Shown here piece by piece: positions 17,201 through 24,764 of a stretch of 64,000 nucleotides of DNA (position 1 is its first letter; each line of letters begins with the position of its first letter). The notes beneath the pieces were generated by a model. The model saw only the letters and a program-made list of their open reading frames with translations. It ran no database searches and was not told where the DNA came from. The DNA is from Hyphomicrobiales bacterium (GTDB lineage: Bacteria; Pseudomonadota; Alphaproteobacteria; Rhizobiales; JAJFHB01). The position numbers and the translations under genes are program-made. The stretch covers positions 62,001 through 126,000 of the forward strand of contig JAJFHE010000043.1 in NCBI GenBank assembly GCA_021775755.1, in the 5' to 3' direction.

Positions 17201-18284
17201 TGGCACCGAAGCCGGTTCGGAACCGAATAAAGGCGGCCGCGGGCCCCGCGATGCGTTGGAGAAGACCCTTTGCGGTATTTTCCGGGAGGCAGTTGGTGCC
17301 GAAACGGTCGCTGCCACGGATGACTTCTTTGCGCTTGGCGGCGACTCCCTGTCGGCGCTGCGGGCACATATTGCGATGGAAGCGGCGCTGCGGCGGGAGA
17401 TCGCGGCGGATGCGATCTACAGCCATCGAACGGTTGGGCGGCTTGCTGTTTCGCTGCGCGGTGTCGGCGAAACGACCCGTCCGGACAACACGCTTACACG
17501 CCGCCAGCTGACCGAGCTTGAAATCGTAACGGTCAATCCGAAGGGCTCGCGGCCGCCCATCTTCTGCTTCAATCCGCACCCCGATGGCATGATCGCGGCG
17601 ATCCCGGCGGACCAGCCGGTGCACTGCGCCTGGTTCAATGTCGGGCGGGTGCTCGGGCCCTCGCTCAGTGTCGAGGAACTGGCGGAGGATTACCTGCGCG
17701 CGGTCCGCGAGCGGCAGCCGCAGGGGCCCTATGCACTGATGGGATTTTCGTTCGGCGGTCTGGTGGCCTATGAAATTGCCCGCCGGCTGACCGCGGCGGG
17801 AGAGGCGCTGGATGTCCTCGCGCTCATTGATCCGACGCACGCCAGTACGACCAACTCTTCAGAGACAGTGAGATCGAAATTTCCACTACTTGGTGTCATT
17901 CAAAGACTGAAGCGTCGCCGGGCCCTTGCGCAGCGCCGGAGACATCTGCTCGAGGCGATCGCGGCAGGCCGGAATGTTGCGCCGGCCAGTATCAAAACCT
18001 GCTTGCACGATATGCTCTTTGAGGCGGCCCTGCGCTATGGTCATCCCCGGCATGGGGGTTGCGTGTTGCTGTTCTTGCCGGAAAGTGTGCCCGACGAGGC
18101 CGCGGTGCCGACCGGTGCCCGTTGGAGCAAGGCCGCCGGCGCGAACGTGAACGAGCATGTTGTTCGAGGCACACAGGGCCATATCGAACTGATGCATGAA
18201 CCGTGCATCAGTGAAATCTGCAGCGTAATCGAAACCGAAAGAGCAGGTGTCACAGCGGCATCTGAAGGCGCGGCGGGATCTTGA
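14256..18284 (+). CDS. Single-module non-ribosomal peptide synthetase, C-A-T-TE
   Basis: The 1342 residues hold one complete module with release. Condensation (about 1-440): the active-site motif reads HHAVLDA at 143-149, where the canon is HHxxxDG. Adenylation (about 480-1000): MYTSGSTGDPKG near 628-639, CYGPTEATTF, GDLAVLRDDGALEFVGR and SGGKIDRKAL. Thiolation: FFALGGDSLSAL with the phosphopantetheine serine near 1031. Thioesterase: GFSFGG with serine near 1164 and GHIELM with histidine near 1308. Aligning the pocket by eye with GrsA gives D-A-F-F-L-G-C-T-F-K, closest to valine/isoleucine-type codes. No partner NRPS, PKS, phosphopantetheinyl transferase or exporter gene adjoins it. The start is GTG at 14256 with GGAGA 11 bases upstream. 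It would join a carrier-bound or free acyl donor to one aliphatic amino acid (inference). Confidence 0.93.
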   Translation: MPTPEVHPVTPLQEGMVLLSLREPEAGYYHAIEAYRLRGPFDAGAFRAALWAAARRHAVLRTSFRVDNGSVEQVVHEGVELPCELLDWSADVGDEHVPSVDEHRERFLGQDHRRGFDLFQPPLLRCAVAHIGSDLYELVCSYHHAVLDAHSYGMVVDDICRAYSAAVAVASEDDQKMRRAAEVELACQEAPVPFRTFVDWLAQQRDSFEGTESAAATHWNRILSTLAEPTPLPYPLREARAGRRMEEVTVEVAPKNVVAINRFLSEHGLRLQTLIIGAWAVVCARHAGSRDVVIGLTVPTRPRDLDGAKSIVGLMINGIPVRVALPPDARPPAWLEAIEAMQSETRPHTWVEPARLQRMSAIPGDQSVFATLLAFQHPYADLKLSDSLRMTHVRSLGRPDNPLSIVTTFGEETLKLRALYEEPRLTHDLAVELLRQLEHVAVSLAENPEAELASISLVRGDQVPQSPAMCEVRTGYPRDANLTSLFDAQALRRRDEVALVHADVRVSYGELEARANRLAHHLVRRGAAAGDRVGLRLERGIDAIAAVLAIVKAGAAYVPLDTADPPSRTAAVAANADLRLIVTTSALTQGLPEGLPVCELDGSAAAIASEPATAPAIESAALDPAYVMYTSGSTGDPKGVAVPHRGIVRLAVGGDYITLGDDDRVAQLASLAFDASTFEIWGALLNGASVFVLDDARLLSPRLLAEQLERHKITTLFLTTSLFDLMAAECPEGLAPLRTLLFGGEVARVENVRRLLDAKLPLRLVHCYGPTEATTFSTWYEVKLLSEKASSVPIGRAISNGTASVRDGELQPLPRGVVGELCLGGDGLALGYFGRPDQTAERFAADPAGKTEAAGTSDKRLYRSGDLAVLRDDGALEFVGRMDAQIKLHGFRIEPGEIEAHLARHRDVRQSAVVRYVAGEISALAVFLVASKPLSVAALRAFLKDRVPGYMIPSRVANVDELPLTSGGKIDRKALARTAAAIGTEAGSEPNKGGRGPRDALEKTLCGIFREAVGAETVAATDDFFALGGDSLSALRAHIAMEAALRREIAADAIYSHRTVGRLAVSLRGVGETTRPDNTLTRRQLTELEIVTVNPKGSRPPIFCFNPHPDGMIAAIPADQPVHCAWFNVGRVLGPSLSVEELAEDYLRAVRERQPQGPYALMGFSFGGLVAYEIARRLTAAGEALDVLALIDPTHASTTNSSETVRSKFPLLGVIQRLKRRRALAQRRRHLLEAIAAGRNVAPASIKTCLHDMLFEAALRYGHPRHGGCVLLFLPESVPDEAAVPTGARWSKAAGANVNEHVVRGTQGHIELMHEPCISEICSVIETERAGVTAASEGAAGS

Positions 18285-18293
18285 AGTTCACCT

Positions 18294-19958
18294 TCAGTAA
18301 GACCTGTCCGAGCCCGGCGGCGGCGGCACGATGAACTCCCAGGGAGAGACTTCGCTGTCCGGCGCAACGGGGACCTCGATGAGGGCCGGGCGGTCGTTGT
18401 CGATGGCTTTGGCGAGCAGAGGTTTCAGTTCCTCAGGCGAGGCGGCGCGCAGGCCATCGACACCAAAGCTTTCCGCCAGCGCGACAAAGTCCGGGTTGCG
18501 CAGTTCCGAACCGATGAGGCGGCCATCGTAGCGTTGCTGCTGATCGCGCTTGACGTTGCCGAAGGCATTGTTGTTGAAGACGATGGCGACGACGCCGAGG
18601 CCATACTGGGCGGCGGTCGCCAGTTCCTGCACGCCGTACATGAAGCCGCCGTCGCCATTGATCGAGACCACCGCCTTGTCCGTGTTCGCGGCCTTGGCGC
18701 CGAGTGCCGTCTGGTAGCCGAAGCCGAGCGTGCCCTGAAAGCCAGATGTCACGTAGGTCAGCGGCGCGTAAACGGGAAAGCCGAAATAGCCGGTGAAACC
18801 CGCCTGGCACACTTCGTCGACGAAAATGCCGTCGCGCGGGAGAACCTCGCGAATGACATCGAGATAGGAAAGCTGCGGCTGGATTTTCCCGATGCGCCGG
18901 CGTGCCGAGGCGCGGGCATCCTCGAACCGCCCCCGCCAGGCAAGGTCCGGTTCGAAGGCGGCATCCAGAGCGTCGAGAAGTTGCCGCGTTCCCGCTGCCG
19001 CGTCGGCGACAATGCCGACATGCGGCTTGAGGCGGGTCATCTCGTCTGCGTCGATGTCGATGCGGATAAAGTGTGGCGGCGCTTGCGGTTCCTCGACGAT
19101 CTCGCGCATGCCGGTCCAGCGCATATATTGCAGTTCGGCGCGCGAGCCGATGGCGATCAGCACTTCCGTGTCGGGCCACAGTTCATGGGCGGCAACGGTG
19201 GAGAGAGCCAGATCATGGCCGTCCGGCACGATGCCGCGGCCCGAACGAAAGGACGTGACGCAGGCGCCAAGCCGGGTGGCCAGCGCATGGACTTCATCGA
19301 TAGCGTGACGGGCGCCGCCGCCGACCATGATCATGATATTGCGGGAAGCGGCGATGAGTTTCACCGCGTCGGCGATGGCGTCAGGGTCGGCTTGCGGCGG
19401 TGCGTCGGCTTCAGCGGCGGCGAGAAGCTCGGTCTCCGCCGTTTCCGCCATCACATCCCAGCACATTTCAACGGACACAGGACCCGGGCGTCCGGAGATC
19501 ATTTGCGAGAAAGCCTCGTTGACGATCGCCGGGGCGTCTTCGGGCCGGTCGATGCGTTCGGCCCATTTGATCAGGGTCCGCAGCGTTTCGCGCTGGTCGG
19601 GCAGTTCATGCAGATGGCCGCGGCCCTTACCGAGATAGGCGGACGGCACCTGGCCGGTGAGGCACATGACCGGCGCGCTGCGACCCCATGCGGTGCAGAG
19701 TGCAGCCGTGGTGTTGAGGACGCCCGGTCCCGGCACCACGGAAAAGGCGCTCGGGCGACCCGTCGACTGGGTGGCACCGTAGGCCATATAGGCTGCGGCC
19801 TGTTCGTGGCGCGTGCAGATCGTGCGCATGGCGTTGGAGCGTTCAAGCGCATCGAACAGCGGATACATCTGCGCACCCGGCAGCCCGAACACCAGGTCGA
19901 TGCCGTTTGCCGCAACCTGGCGCACGATGGCCTCGCCGCCTGACAGGACTTCACTCAC
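18294..19958 (-). CDS. Acetolactate-synthase-like thiamine-diphosphate enzyme
   Basis: Standard TPP-enzyme layout: an N-terminal PYR domain with the catalytic glutamate in RHEQAAAYMAYG (E52), a central domain (MIMVGGGARHAIDEVHAL), and a C-terminal PP domain with GDGGFMYGVQELATAA then FNNNAFGN, the cofactor motif. At 554 residues it is full length. The FAD or regulatory features of true AHAS cannot be judged by eye, so it may be a decarboxylase or a carboligase. The start is GTG at 19958 because GGAGG lies eight bases upstream; an ATG at 19973 covers that same site. It ends nine bases from the NRPS stop, tail to tail, and diverges from the aminotransferase gene. Confidence 0.85.
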   Translation of the reverse strand: MSEVLSGGEAIVRQVAANGIDLVFGLPGAQMYPLFDALERSNAMRTICTRHEQAAAYMAYGATQSTGRPSAFSVVPGPGVLNTTAALCTAWGRSAPVMCLTGQVPSAYLGKGRGHLHELPDQRETLRTLIKWAERIDRPEDAPAIVNEAFSQMISGRPGPVSVEMCWDVMAETAETELLAAAEADAPPQADPDAIADAVKLIAASRNIMIMVGGGARHAIDEVHALATRLGACVTSFRSGRGIVPDGHDLALSTVAAHELWPDTEVLIAIGSRAELQYMRWTGMREIVEEPQAPPHFIRIDIDADEMTRLKPHVGIVADAAAGTRQLLDALDAAFEPDLAWRGRFEDARASARRRIGKIQPQLSYLDVIREVLPRDGIFVDEVCQAGFTGYFGFPVYAPLTYVTSGFQGTLGFGYQTALGAKAANTDKAVVSINGDGGFMYGVQELATAAQYGLGVVAIVFNNNAFGNVKRDQQQRYDGRLIGSELRNPDFVALAESFGVDGLRAASPEELKPLLAKAIDNDRPALIEVPVAPDSEVSPWEFIVPPPPGSDRSY

Positions 19959-20130
19959 GATCACAGCCTCCATGTGAAATGTTCACGCACAGTTATAGCA
20001 AGGCAGGGTGCGAATGCACGGCGCGATTGCCGCTACCCCGCCGGTGGTATTGCCAGCGCTTTGGCGGCTGCTACCATTCATTCAGATGTGCAGTATTCCA
20101 GCTGCCCGAAACGCCCGAAGGAGATGCGCC

Positions 20131-21531
20131 ATGCGGACCAATCGCGTGTATGACACGAAAGATCTGTGGACCAAGGACCGGGATCACTTCGTCCACCCCT
20201 GGACCGATTTCTCTTCCTTCAAAGAGAAGGGTTCTATGGTTCTTGCAGAATCCGAAGGCGCGTATGTCTATGATTCTGAGGGCAATAAGTTTCTCGATGG
20301 CATTGGCGGTCTGTGGTGCGTCAATATCGGCTACGGCTCCAATGAAATTGCCGAAGCGATTGCCGACCAGGCGCGGCTCATGCCGTATTACTCGTCGTTC
20401 GGCCATCATACGACGCCGCCGGCAGCGGAGCTTTCCTGGAAGCTGGCGCAATTGGCGCCGGGTCCGCTCAACCATGTTTTCTACGGCACGGGCGGATCGA
20501 TGGGCAACGATACGGCGATCCGTATCATCCATTTCTACTTCAACCGGCTCGGCAAGCCGACGAAGAAGAAGATCATCTCGCGCGTCGATGCCTATCACGG
20601 CTCGACCTATCTGGCGATGTCGCTGACCGGCGTTGAGTTCGACCATCAGGGCTTCGATCTGGCGCCGGATCTCGTGCACTATATTCCAGCTCCCAATCCC
20701 TATCGTGCCCCCTCCGGCATGAGCGATGCGGAATTTCTCGACAAGTGCGTCGCCGATCTTGAAAACAAGATCCTCGAACTCGGCCCGGAAAACGTCGCGT
20801 GCTTCATTGCCGAGCCGATCATGGGCGCGGGCGGCGTCATCGTGCCGCCGGAGGGCTATCACAAGCGCACGCTTGAAGTCTGCAAAAAGTACGAAGTGCT
20901 CTATCTCTCCGACGAGGTGGTTACTGCGTTCGGCCGCGTGGGCCATTTCTTTGCATCGATGGACGTGTTCGACCACCAGCCCGACATCATCAACACCGCC
21001 AAGGGACTGACGTCGGGCTATCAGCCGCTCTCGGCAACCATGCTGTCCGATGAAATCTACGACGTGATCTCGGTGCCGCAGTCCGAAGGCGCGATGTTCA
21101 CGCACGGGTTCACCTATTCCGGTCACCCGGTGTGCTGTGCCGCGGCGCTCAAGAATATCGAGATCATGGAGCGCGACGATATCCCCGGTCATATCCGCGA
21201 GGTCGGGCCTTACCTTGAAGAGCGCCTCGACAGCCTGCGCGATCTGCCGACGGTCGGCGATGTGCGCGGCAAGTGTTTCATGATGTGCGTGGAGAATGTC
21301 GCCGACAAAGAAACCAAGGAGCTTCTGCCGGCGGAGGTTGCCATCGGCGACCGCATTGCGGATGCCTGCGAAGCACGCGGCGTTATCGTGCGGCCGATCG
21401 CGCATCTCAACGTCATGTCGCCGCCGCTCATTCTGACGCGTGAAGAGATCGACATCATGGTCGATGCCTTGCGCGAATCGATCATCGAGGTCACCGACGG
21501 CCTCACCCGCGAAGGCTACAAGCTCAGCTGA
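20131..21531 (+). CDS. Class III omega-aminotransferase (beta-alanine/taurine-pyruvate type)
   Basis: This fold type I PLP enzyme has GTGGSMGNDTAIRI for phosphate binding, the YLSDEVVTAFGRVG aspartate motif, and the PLP lysine in NTAKGLTSGYQPLSA (K291). The length is 466 residues. The DGIGGLWCVNIGYG segment is typical of omega-amino acid:pyruvate transaminases that use beta-alanine, taurine, GABA or diamines. AAGGAG seven bases before the ATG at 20131 fixes the start over longer frames. It is followed by a strong intrinsic terminator, so it is a single-gene unit. Confidence 0.9.
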   Translation: MRTNRVYDTKDLWTKDRDHFVHPWTDFSSFKEKGSMVLAESEGAYVYDSEGNKFLDGIGGLWCVNIGYGSNEIAEAIADQARLMPYYSSFGHHTTPPAAELSWKLAQLAPGPLNHVFYGTGGSMGNDTAIRIIHFYFNRLGKPTKKKIISRVDAYHGSTYLAMSLTGVEFDHQGFDLAPDLVHYIPAPNPYRAPSGMSDAEFLDKCVADLENKILELGPENVACFIAEPIMGAGGVIVPPEGYHKRTLEVCKKYEVLYLSDEVVTAFGRVGHFFASMDVFDHQPDIINTAKGLTSGYQPLSATMLSDEIYDVISVPQSEGAMFTHGFTYSGHPVCCAAALKNIEIMERDDIPGHIREVGPYLEERLDSLRDLPTVGDVRGKCFMMCVENVADKETKELLPAEVAIGDRIADACEARGVIVRPIAHLNVMSPPLILTREEIDIMVDALRESIIEVTDGLTREGYKLS

Positions 21532-21588
21532 CGCAAACCCGGTGCCGGTGGACGTGTCCGCCGGCGTCATCCTCCCTTAAGTACCTGA

Positions 21589-21618
21589 TCCCGGGCCATC
21601 GTGCCCGGGACTTTTTTT
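21589..21618 (+). terminator. Intrinsic terminator of the aminotransferase gene
   Basis: TCCCGGGC (21589-21596) pairs with GCCCGGGA (21603-21610) around a six-base loop and is followed by CTTTTTTTG. It lies 57 bases after the stop codon. This is the clearest rho-independent terminator in the window. Confidence 0.92.
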
Positions 21619-21676
21619 GACTGGAACACGCCGCCGCCCCTCTGTTAGCCTTATGCGGGGCTTTGGAAGGACTTAG

Positions 21677-22162
21677 ATGAAAAAATCATTTGCTTGCAAA
21701 TGTATCGGTGCACTGGTGGCGTGCGCCATTCCAGTGGGACTTGCCCATGCGGAAGAACGGGCCGGTGGCGGCAGTGTGACCTATACGGTCATACGGGGAC
21801 ATGAAGCCGCGCTCGCCAATGGCGGTAAACTGGTGCACGCGCTCAACGCCGGCGTCATCATTGCCGACGACGCGAGCGTGCCGTTTCACATGGCAAGCCA
21901 GAACTGTATGAACGCTGCCGTGCTGAACGCCGACGGCAGTGCCGCGGGCGCGTCGGGCCACTGCACTGCGATGGATGGCGACGGCGATACCTGGTCGCTA
22001 TGGTGGCGCGGCGAGGGCGAGGGCGAGGGAAGTGCGTGGCAGATCATCGGCGGTACCGGCAAGTTTGCCGGCATGACCGGCGGCGGCACCACGACGACGC
22101 TGCATCAGGCGGCGGACGGGCGCACCGTCATAACGTGGCAGGGCACCTGGGATCTGAACTAG
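21677..22162 (+). CDS. Small secreted protein of unknown function
   Basis: GGAAGGA six bases before the ATG marks the start. The N-terminus (KKSFACKCIGALVACAIPVG, then LAHAEE) is a signal peptide cleaved probably after AHA. The remaining 136 residues look like a small beta-rich domain with SQNCMNAAVLN and SGHCTAMDGDGDTW, whose two cysteines could form a disulphide. IIGGTGKFAGMTGGGT then resembles the closing repeat of lipocalin-like or allene-oxide-cyclase-barrel-like secreted proteins. No catalytic motif is seen. It converges on the amidotransferase gene with only three bases between the stops. Confidence 0.75.
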   Translation: MKKSFACKCIGALVACAIPVGLAHAEERAGGGSVTYTVIRGHEAALANGGKLVHALNAGVIIADDASVPFHMASQNCMNAAVLNADGSAAGASGHCTAMDGDGDTWSLWWRGEGEGEGSAWQIIGGTGKFAGMTGGGTTTTLHQAADGRTVITWQGTWDLN

Positions 22163-22165
22163 ACG

Positions 22166-23023
22166 CTATCTCCGCATGTTCGGCAGTACGAGCCGCTCGA
22201 TCCAGTTGCGGACTTCCGCGGTTCTGATGCCGTCGTTCATGATGTCGTCGTCGATGCCGAGCGCCCAGGCTAGATCCTTGCGTGCGGGGTCCTGATGCAG
22301 GGCCTCTAGCCTGTCGACGAAAACTTGTGCGGCGTCCATGTCGGCGAAGAAGCCAAGCCGGGTGAGTTTTTCTTTGCGGCAGTAGATCAGCCGCGCCATC
22401 TCGTGGATGTCGTATTCGGGATGGTATTGCACCGACCAGAAGACGCCGCCCTTCCAGGTGACCGAGACCGCCTGCACATGGGTGTAGTCGTTTGACGCAA
22501 GCAACACCGCGCCATGCGGCAGGTGAGTGATCTCGTCGTCATGGCTGATCCATGCATCGAAGACGGATTTCTTGTCGACATAAAGCGGATGGGCGCGGCC
22601 TTCGGGGGTCAGCGCGATCTTGCGCGCCATGAACATTTCGCGGCCCCTGGGATGGGCGGCGCAGGTGCCGCCAGCGGCGACCACGGCGATCTGCGCGGCC
22701 CAGCAGGAGCCGAAACTTGGGACGCCGGCCTCGAACACGGCACGGGCGAACTCGATCTGGTTGAGGACATCCTTGTCGGCCTTGTAGACGGTGAGGCTCG
22801 AGCCGGTCCAGGCGATGCCGTCATATTGCGAGATGCTGGCGCCGGTCGGCAATGTGGCATCAGGATCGGCGGGATATAGGATGTCGACACGGGCGCCGGG
22901 GCAGCATCTTTGCAGCATGCGCTCATAAAGCCTGCCGGCGGTCGTGGCGCCGCCCGCCTCTAGATCCTCGCGCCCGGCGCGGGCGTAACCATCGAGAACG
23001 AGAAAGCGTGGTGCGTCAGTCAT
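22166..23023 (-). CDS. Class I glutamine amidotransferase-like protein (GuaA/PuuD-like domain)
   Basis: The nucleophile elbow reads FGSCWAAQIAVVAAGG with C107 as the presumed catalytic cysteine, and QYHPEYDIHE about 95 residues later supplies the histidine-glutamate pair. It has no synthetase domain, so it is a stand-alone amidase such as a gamma-glutamyl hydrolase, or works with an unknown partner. The 285-residue length exceeds the bare domain by a C-terminal helical extension. GGAG before the ATG and a nine-base gap from the HAD gene make it the last gene of the minus-strand amine operon. Hydrolysis of a gamma-glutamylated amine intermediate is one possible role (inference). Confidence 0.82.
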   Translation of the reverse strand: MTDAPRFLVLDGYARAGREDLEAGGATTAGRLYERMLQRCCPGARVDILYPADPDATLPTGASISQYDGIAWTGSSLTVYKADKDVLNQIEFARAVFEAGVPSFGSCWAAQIAVVAAGGTCAAHPRGREMFMARKIALTPEGRAHPLYVDKKSVFDAWISHDDEITHLPHGAVLLASNDYTHVQAVSVTWKGGVFWSVQYHPEYDIHEMARLIYCRKEKLTRLGFFADMDAAQVFVDRLEALHQDPARKDLAWALGIDDDIMNDGIRTAEVRNWIERLVLPNMRR

Positions 23024-23032
23024 GGGGTCTCC

Positions 23033-23791
23033 TCAGGCCTGCGCCGCGATACGGTCGATGATGTCCGGCAAGTCCTTGTGATGCTCGCAGATCGCGTCCG
23101 CTGTCGTGCTGTCGCGGTCGTCGGGGCGGGTCGCAACGAAGAGCACCGCCTTGGCGCCGATCGCATGCGGGCCCTTGACGTCATTATGATCGCGGTCGCC
23201 GATATGAACGATTTCGGTGACGTCGACGCCAAGCTGTGCAGCGGCCGTGTCGAACATCGAGCGGTGCGGTTTGGAGTGGCCGACCTCATCGGAAAAGGCG
23301 AAGCCGGAGAAGTGTTTCTTCAGGTCGTACTGTTCGAGGATTTCGCGCAGGCCCGTTCCCGGCGTGACGATGGCATCCGATACGATAGAAAGCTTGTAGC
23401 GGCCCGCGAGATCCTCAAGCGCCTCGCCGATACCCTCGATCGGGTCCGGCGCCACCTCGACTTCCATGCGGCCGTGAGCTTCAACAAGCCTTGCAAATCT
23501 TTCTTCGCCGAGGCTGCGGCCGAGCCCGTTCAGGACGACGCGCAGCCGCTGATCGACGGTCCAGTTGATGTGACACTCTTTCCACACGACGTTGAAACCC
23601 GCCTCGGCCGTGTCATAGGCCAAAGACACCTGACCGGGATCGATGGGCGCTTGTTCGTTGAGAGCCTCCCACACCTGGTGGCGGCGTTCTTCGCGCTTTG
23701 TGCGCAGGCCCTTTGCAGCGCGTTTCCGCTCATCGGAATCGTCATGAACAATCGTGTCCCAAAGGTCGAAAGTAACGGCCTTGATAGTCAT
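23033..23791 (-). CDS. HAD-superfamily hydrolase (phosphatase)
   Basis: Motif I is VTFDLWDTIVHD with the nucleophile and acid aspartates near residues 9 and 12. Motif II is SIVSDA, the lysine lies in GHSKPHRSMF, and motif IV is HIGDRDHNDVKG. An inserted helical cap lies between I and II. At 252 residues it matches phosphoglycolate- or haloacid-dehalogenase-type members. It lies between the kinase-like gene and the amidotransferase gene, so it may remove a phosphate that one of the two operon kinases installs (inference). Confidence 0.88.
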   Translation of the reverse strand: MTIKAVTFDLWDTIVHDDSDERKRAAKGLRTKREERRHQVWEALNEQAPIDPGQVSLAYDTAEAGFNVVWKECHINWTVDQRLRVVLNGLGRSLGEERFARLVEAHGRMEVEVAPDPIEGIGEALEDLAGRYKLSIVSDAIVTPGTGLREILEQYDLKKHFSGFAFSDEVGHSKPHRSMFDTAAAQLGVDVTEIVHIGDRDHNDVKGPHAIGAKAVLFVATRPDDRDSTTADAICEHHKDLPDIIDRIAAQA

Positions 23792-23812
23792 GAATGTGTT
23801 GCTCCTGGAAAA

Positions 23813-24745
23813 TCAGCCGCGGCGTACGGCATCCACATGGCCTGAGAATGTAGGGTCCGCCATGAGTTTCCTGCAGCGGTCGAAACGCCCCGTCGCATAG
23901 GCCCAGAAATCTTCCACCGGATTGTCATTGGCGTGCTGGATCAGGCCCCACAATGTCCACAGCAGATCGCACATCGCCTTGTAGATCACCATGCGGCCCA
24001 TTTGCGCATCGGACGGGCCATCGGGGAAATAGGCGTTCATCATCTCTTCGTCGTGGGTGGCCGTGAACCCGGCCTCGACTGAAAGGTCTCCCAGATCCCA
24101 CAGGGGATCGTTCATGCCGGAATATTCCCAGTCGATGATCCACATGCGGGATCCGTCGTCGAGAAAGTTTTCGCACAAGGGATCGCAGTGGCACGGCGCA
24201 AGGGCGGCCGGATGCGCATCGAGCGCTTCGCGTACGCCTTTTGCCTCTTCAAGCACATCCGAGTAGCCGTCGGGGAAGTCGACGGTTTTGGTGGCGAGGA
24301 GGGCGAGGTATTCATCGATCATGGCAAAGAGTTCAAAGCGGAACTCAAAACTCACACCACTCGAGTGCAGGGCGTGGAAGGCGCGTGCGGCCCGGCCCGG
24401 GGAGCCTGACGTGGATACAAAGAGTTCCGGCGACATGGTGGCAAAGCCATCGAGGAAGCGCGACACCATGATGCCGGTCCCGGCGTTGGTGTAGAGCACC
24501 TCCGGGCTGACGCCTGCCGTGGCTGCGGCGCGGGCGTTGTGCGCTTCAACCGCGCGGTCGATATATTCTTCCGTGCCTTTCCCGGGCAGCCGCAGGCACA
24601 ACGCCTCGCCGCCCGTGTCGACGCGGTACACGAGATTGGTCAGACCGCCGAGGCGCGTAACGGGCACCGTTGCCGCGTCGATCCCGGAGAACATCTCAAG
24701 GCATGCGATCGCCGCGCGGGCGTCTGCGATGTCGTCGTTGCTCAT
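23813..24745 (-). CDS. Choline/ethanolamine-kinase-like phosphotransferase (APH fold), copy 1
   Basis: The catalytic loop reads CHCDPLCENFLDDGSRMW (about 186-203) followed by IIDWEYSGMND, the HxDxxxxN plus DxE arrangement of choline kinases and LicA. The N-terminal LTNLVYRVDTGGEALCLRLP provides the nucleotide-binding lobe. It is 310 residues long. The operon holds a second, clearly related kinase (27203-28090). A ribosome site GGAAAGAG precedes the ATG. It probably phosphorylates an alcohol group on a methylated amine imported by the ABC system (inference). Confidence 0.88.
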   Translation of the reverse strand: MSNDDIADARAAIACLEMFSGIDAATVPVTRLGGLTNLVYRVDTGGEALCLRLPGKGTEEYIDRAVEAHNARAAATAGVSPEVLYTNAGTGIMVSRFLDGFATMSPELFVSTSGSPGRAARAFHALHSSGVSFEFRFELFAMIDEYLALLATKTVDFPDGYSDVLEEAKGVREALDAHPAALAPCHCDPLCENFLDDGSRMWIIDWEYSGMNDPLWDLGDLSVEAGFTATHDEEMMNAYFPDGPSDAQMGRMVIYKAMCDLLWTLWGLIQHANDNPVEDFWAYATGRFDRCRKLMADPTFSGHVDAVRRG

Positions 24746-24764
24746 TCGTATCGCTCTTTCCGGT

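Noticed and set aside
18294-21531. Taurine degradation pair (Xsc-like TPP enzyme plus Tpa aminotransferase)
   Set aside because: The TPP enzyme reads as acetolactate-synthase-like and is not clearly Xsc; no phosphotransacetylase or taurine transporter is nearby, and the genes are divergent.
22645-22720. Second catalytic motif suggesting a synthetase domain in the amidotransferase
   Set aside because: Only the glutaminase-type cysteine and His-Glu are visible; no ATP-pyrophosphatase motif is present.
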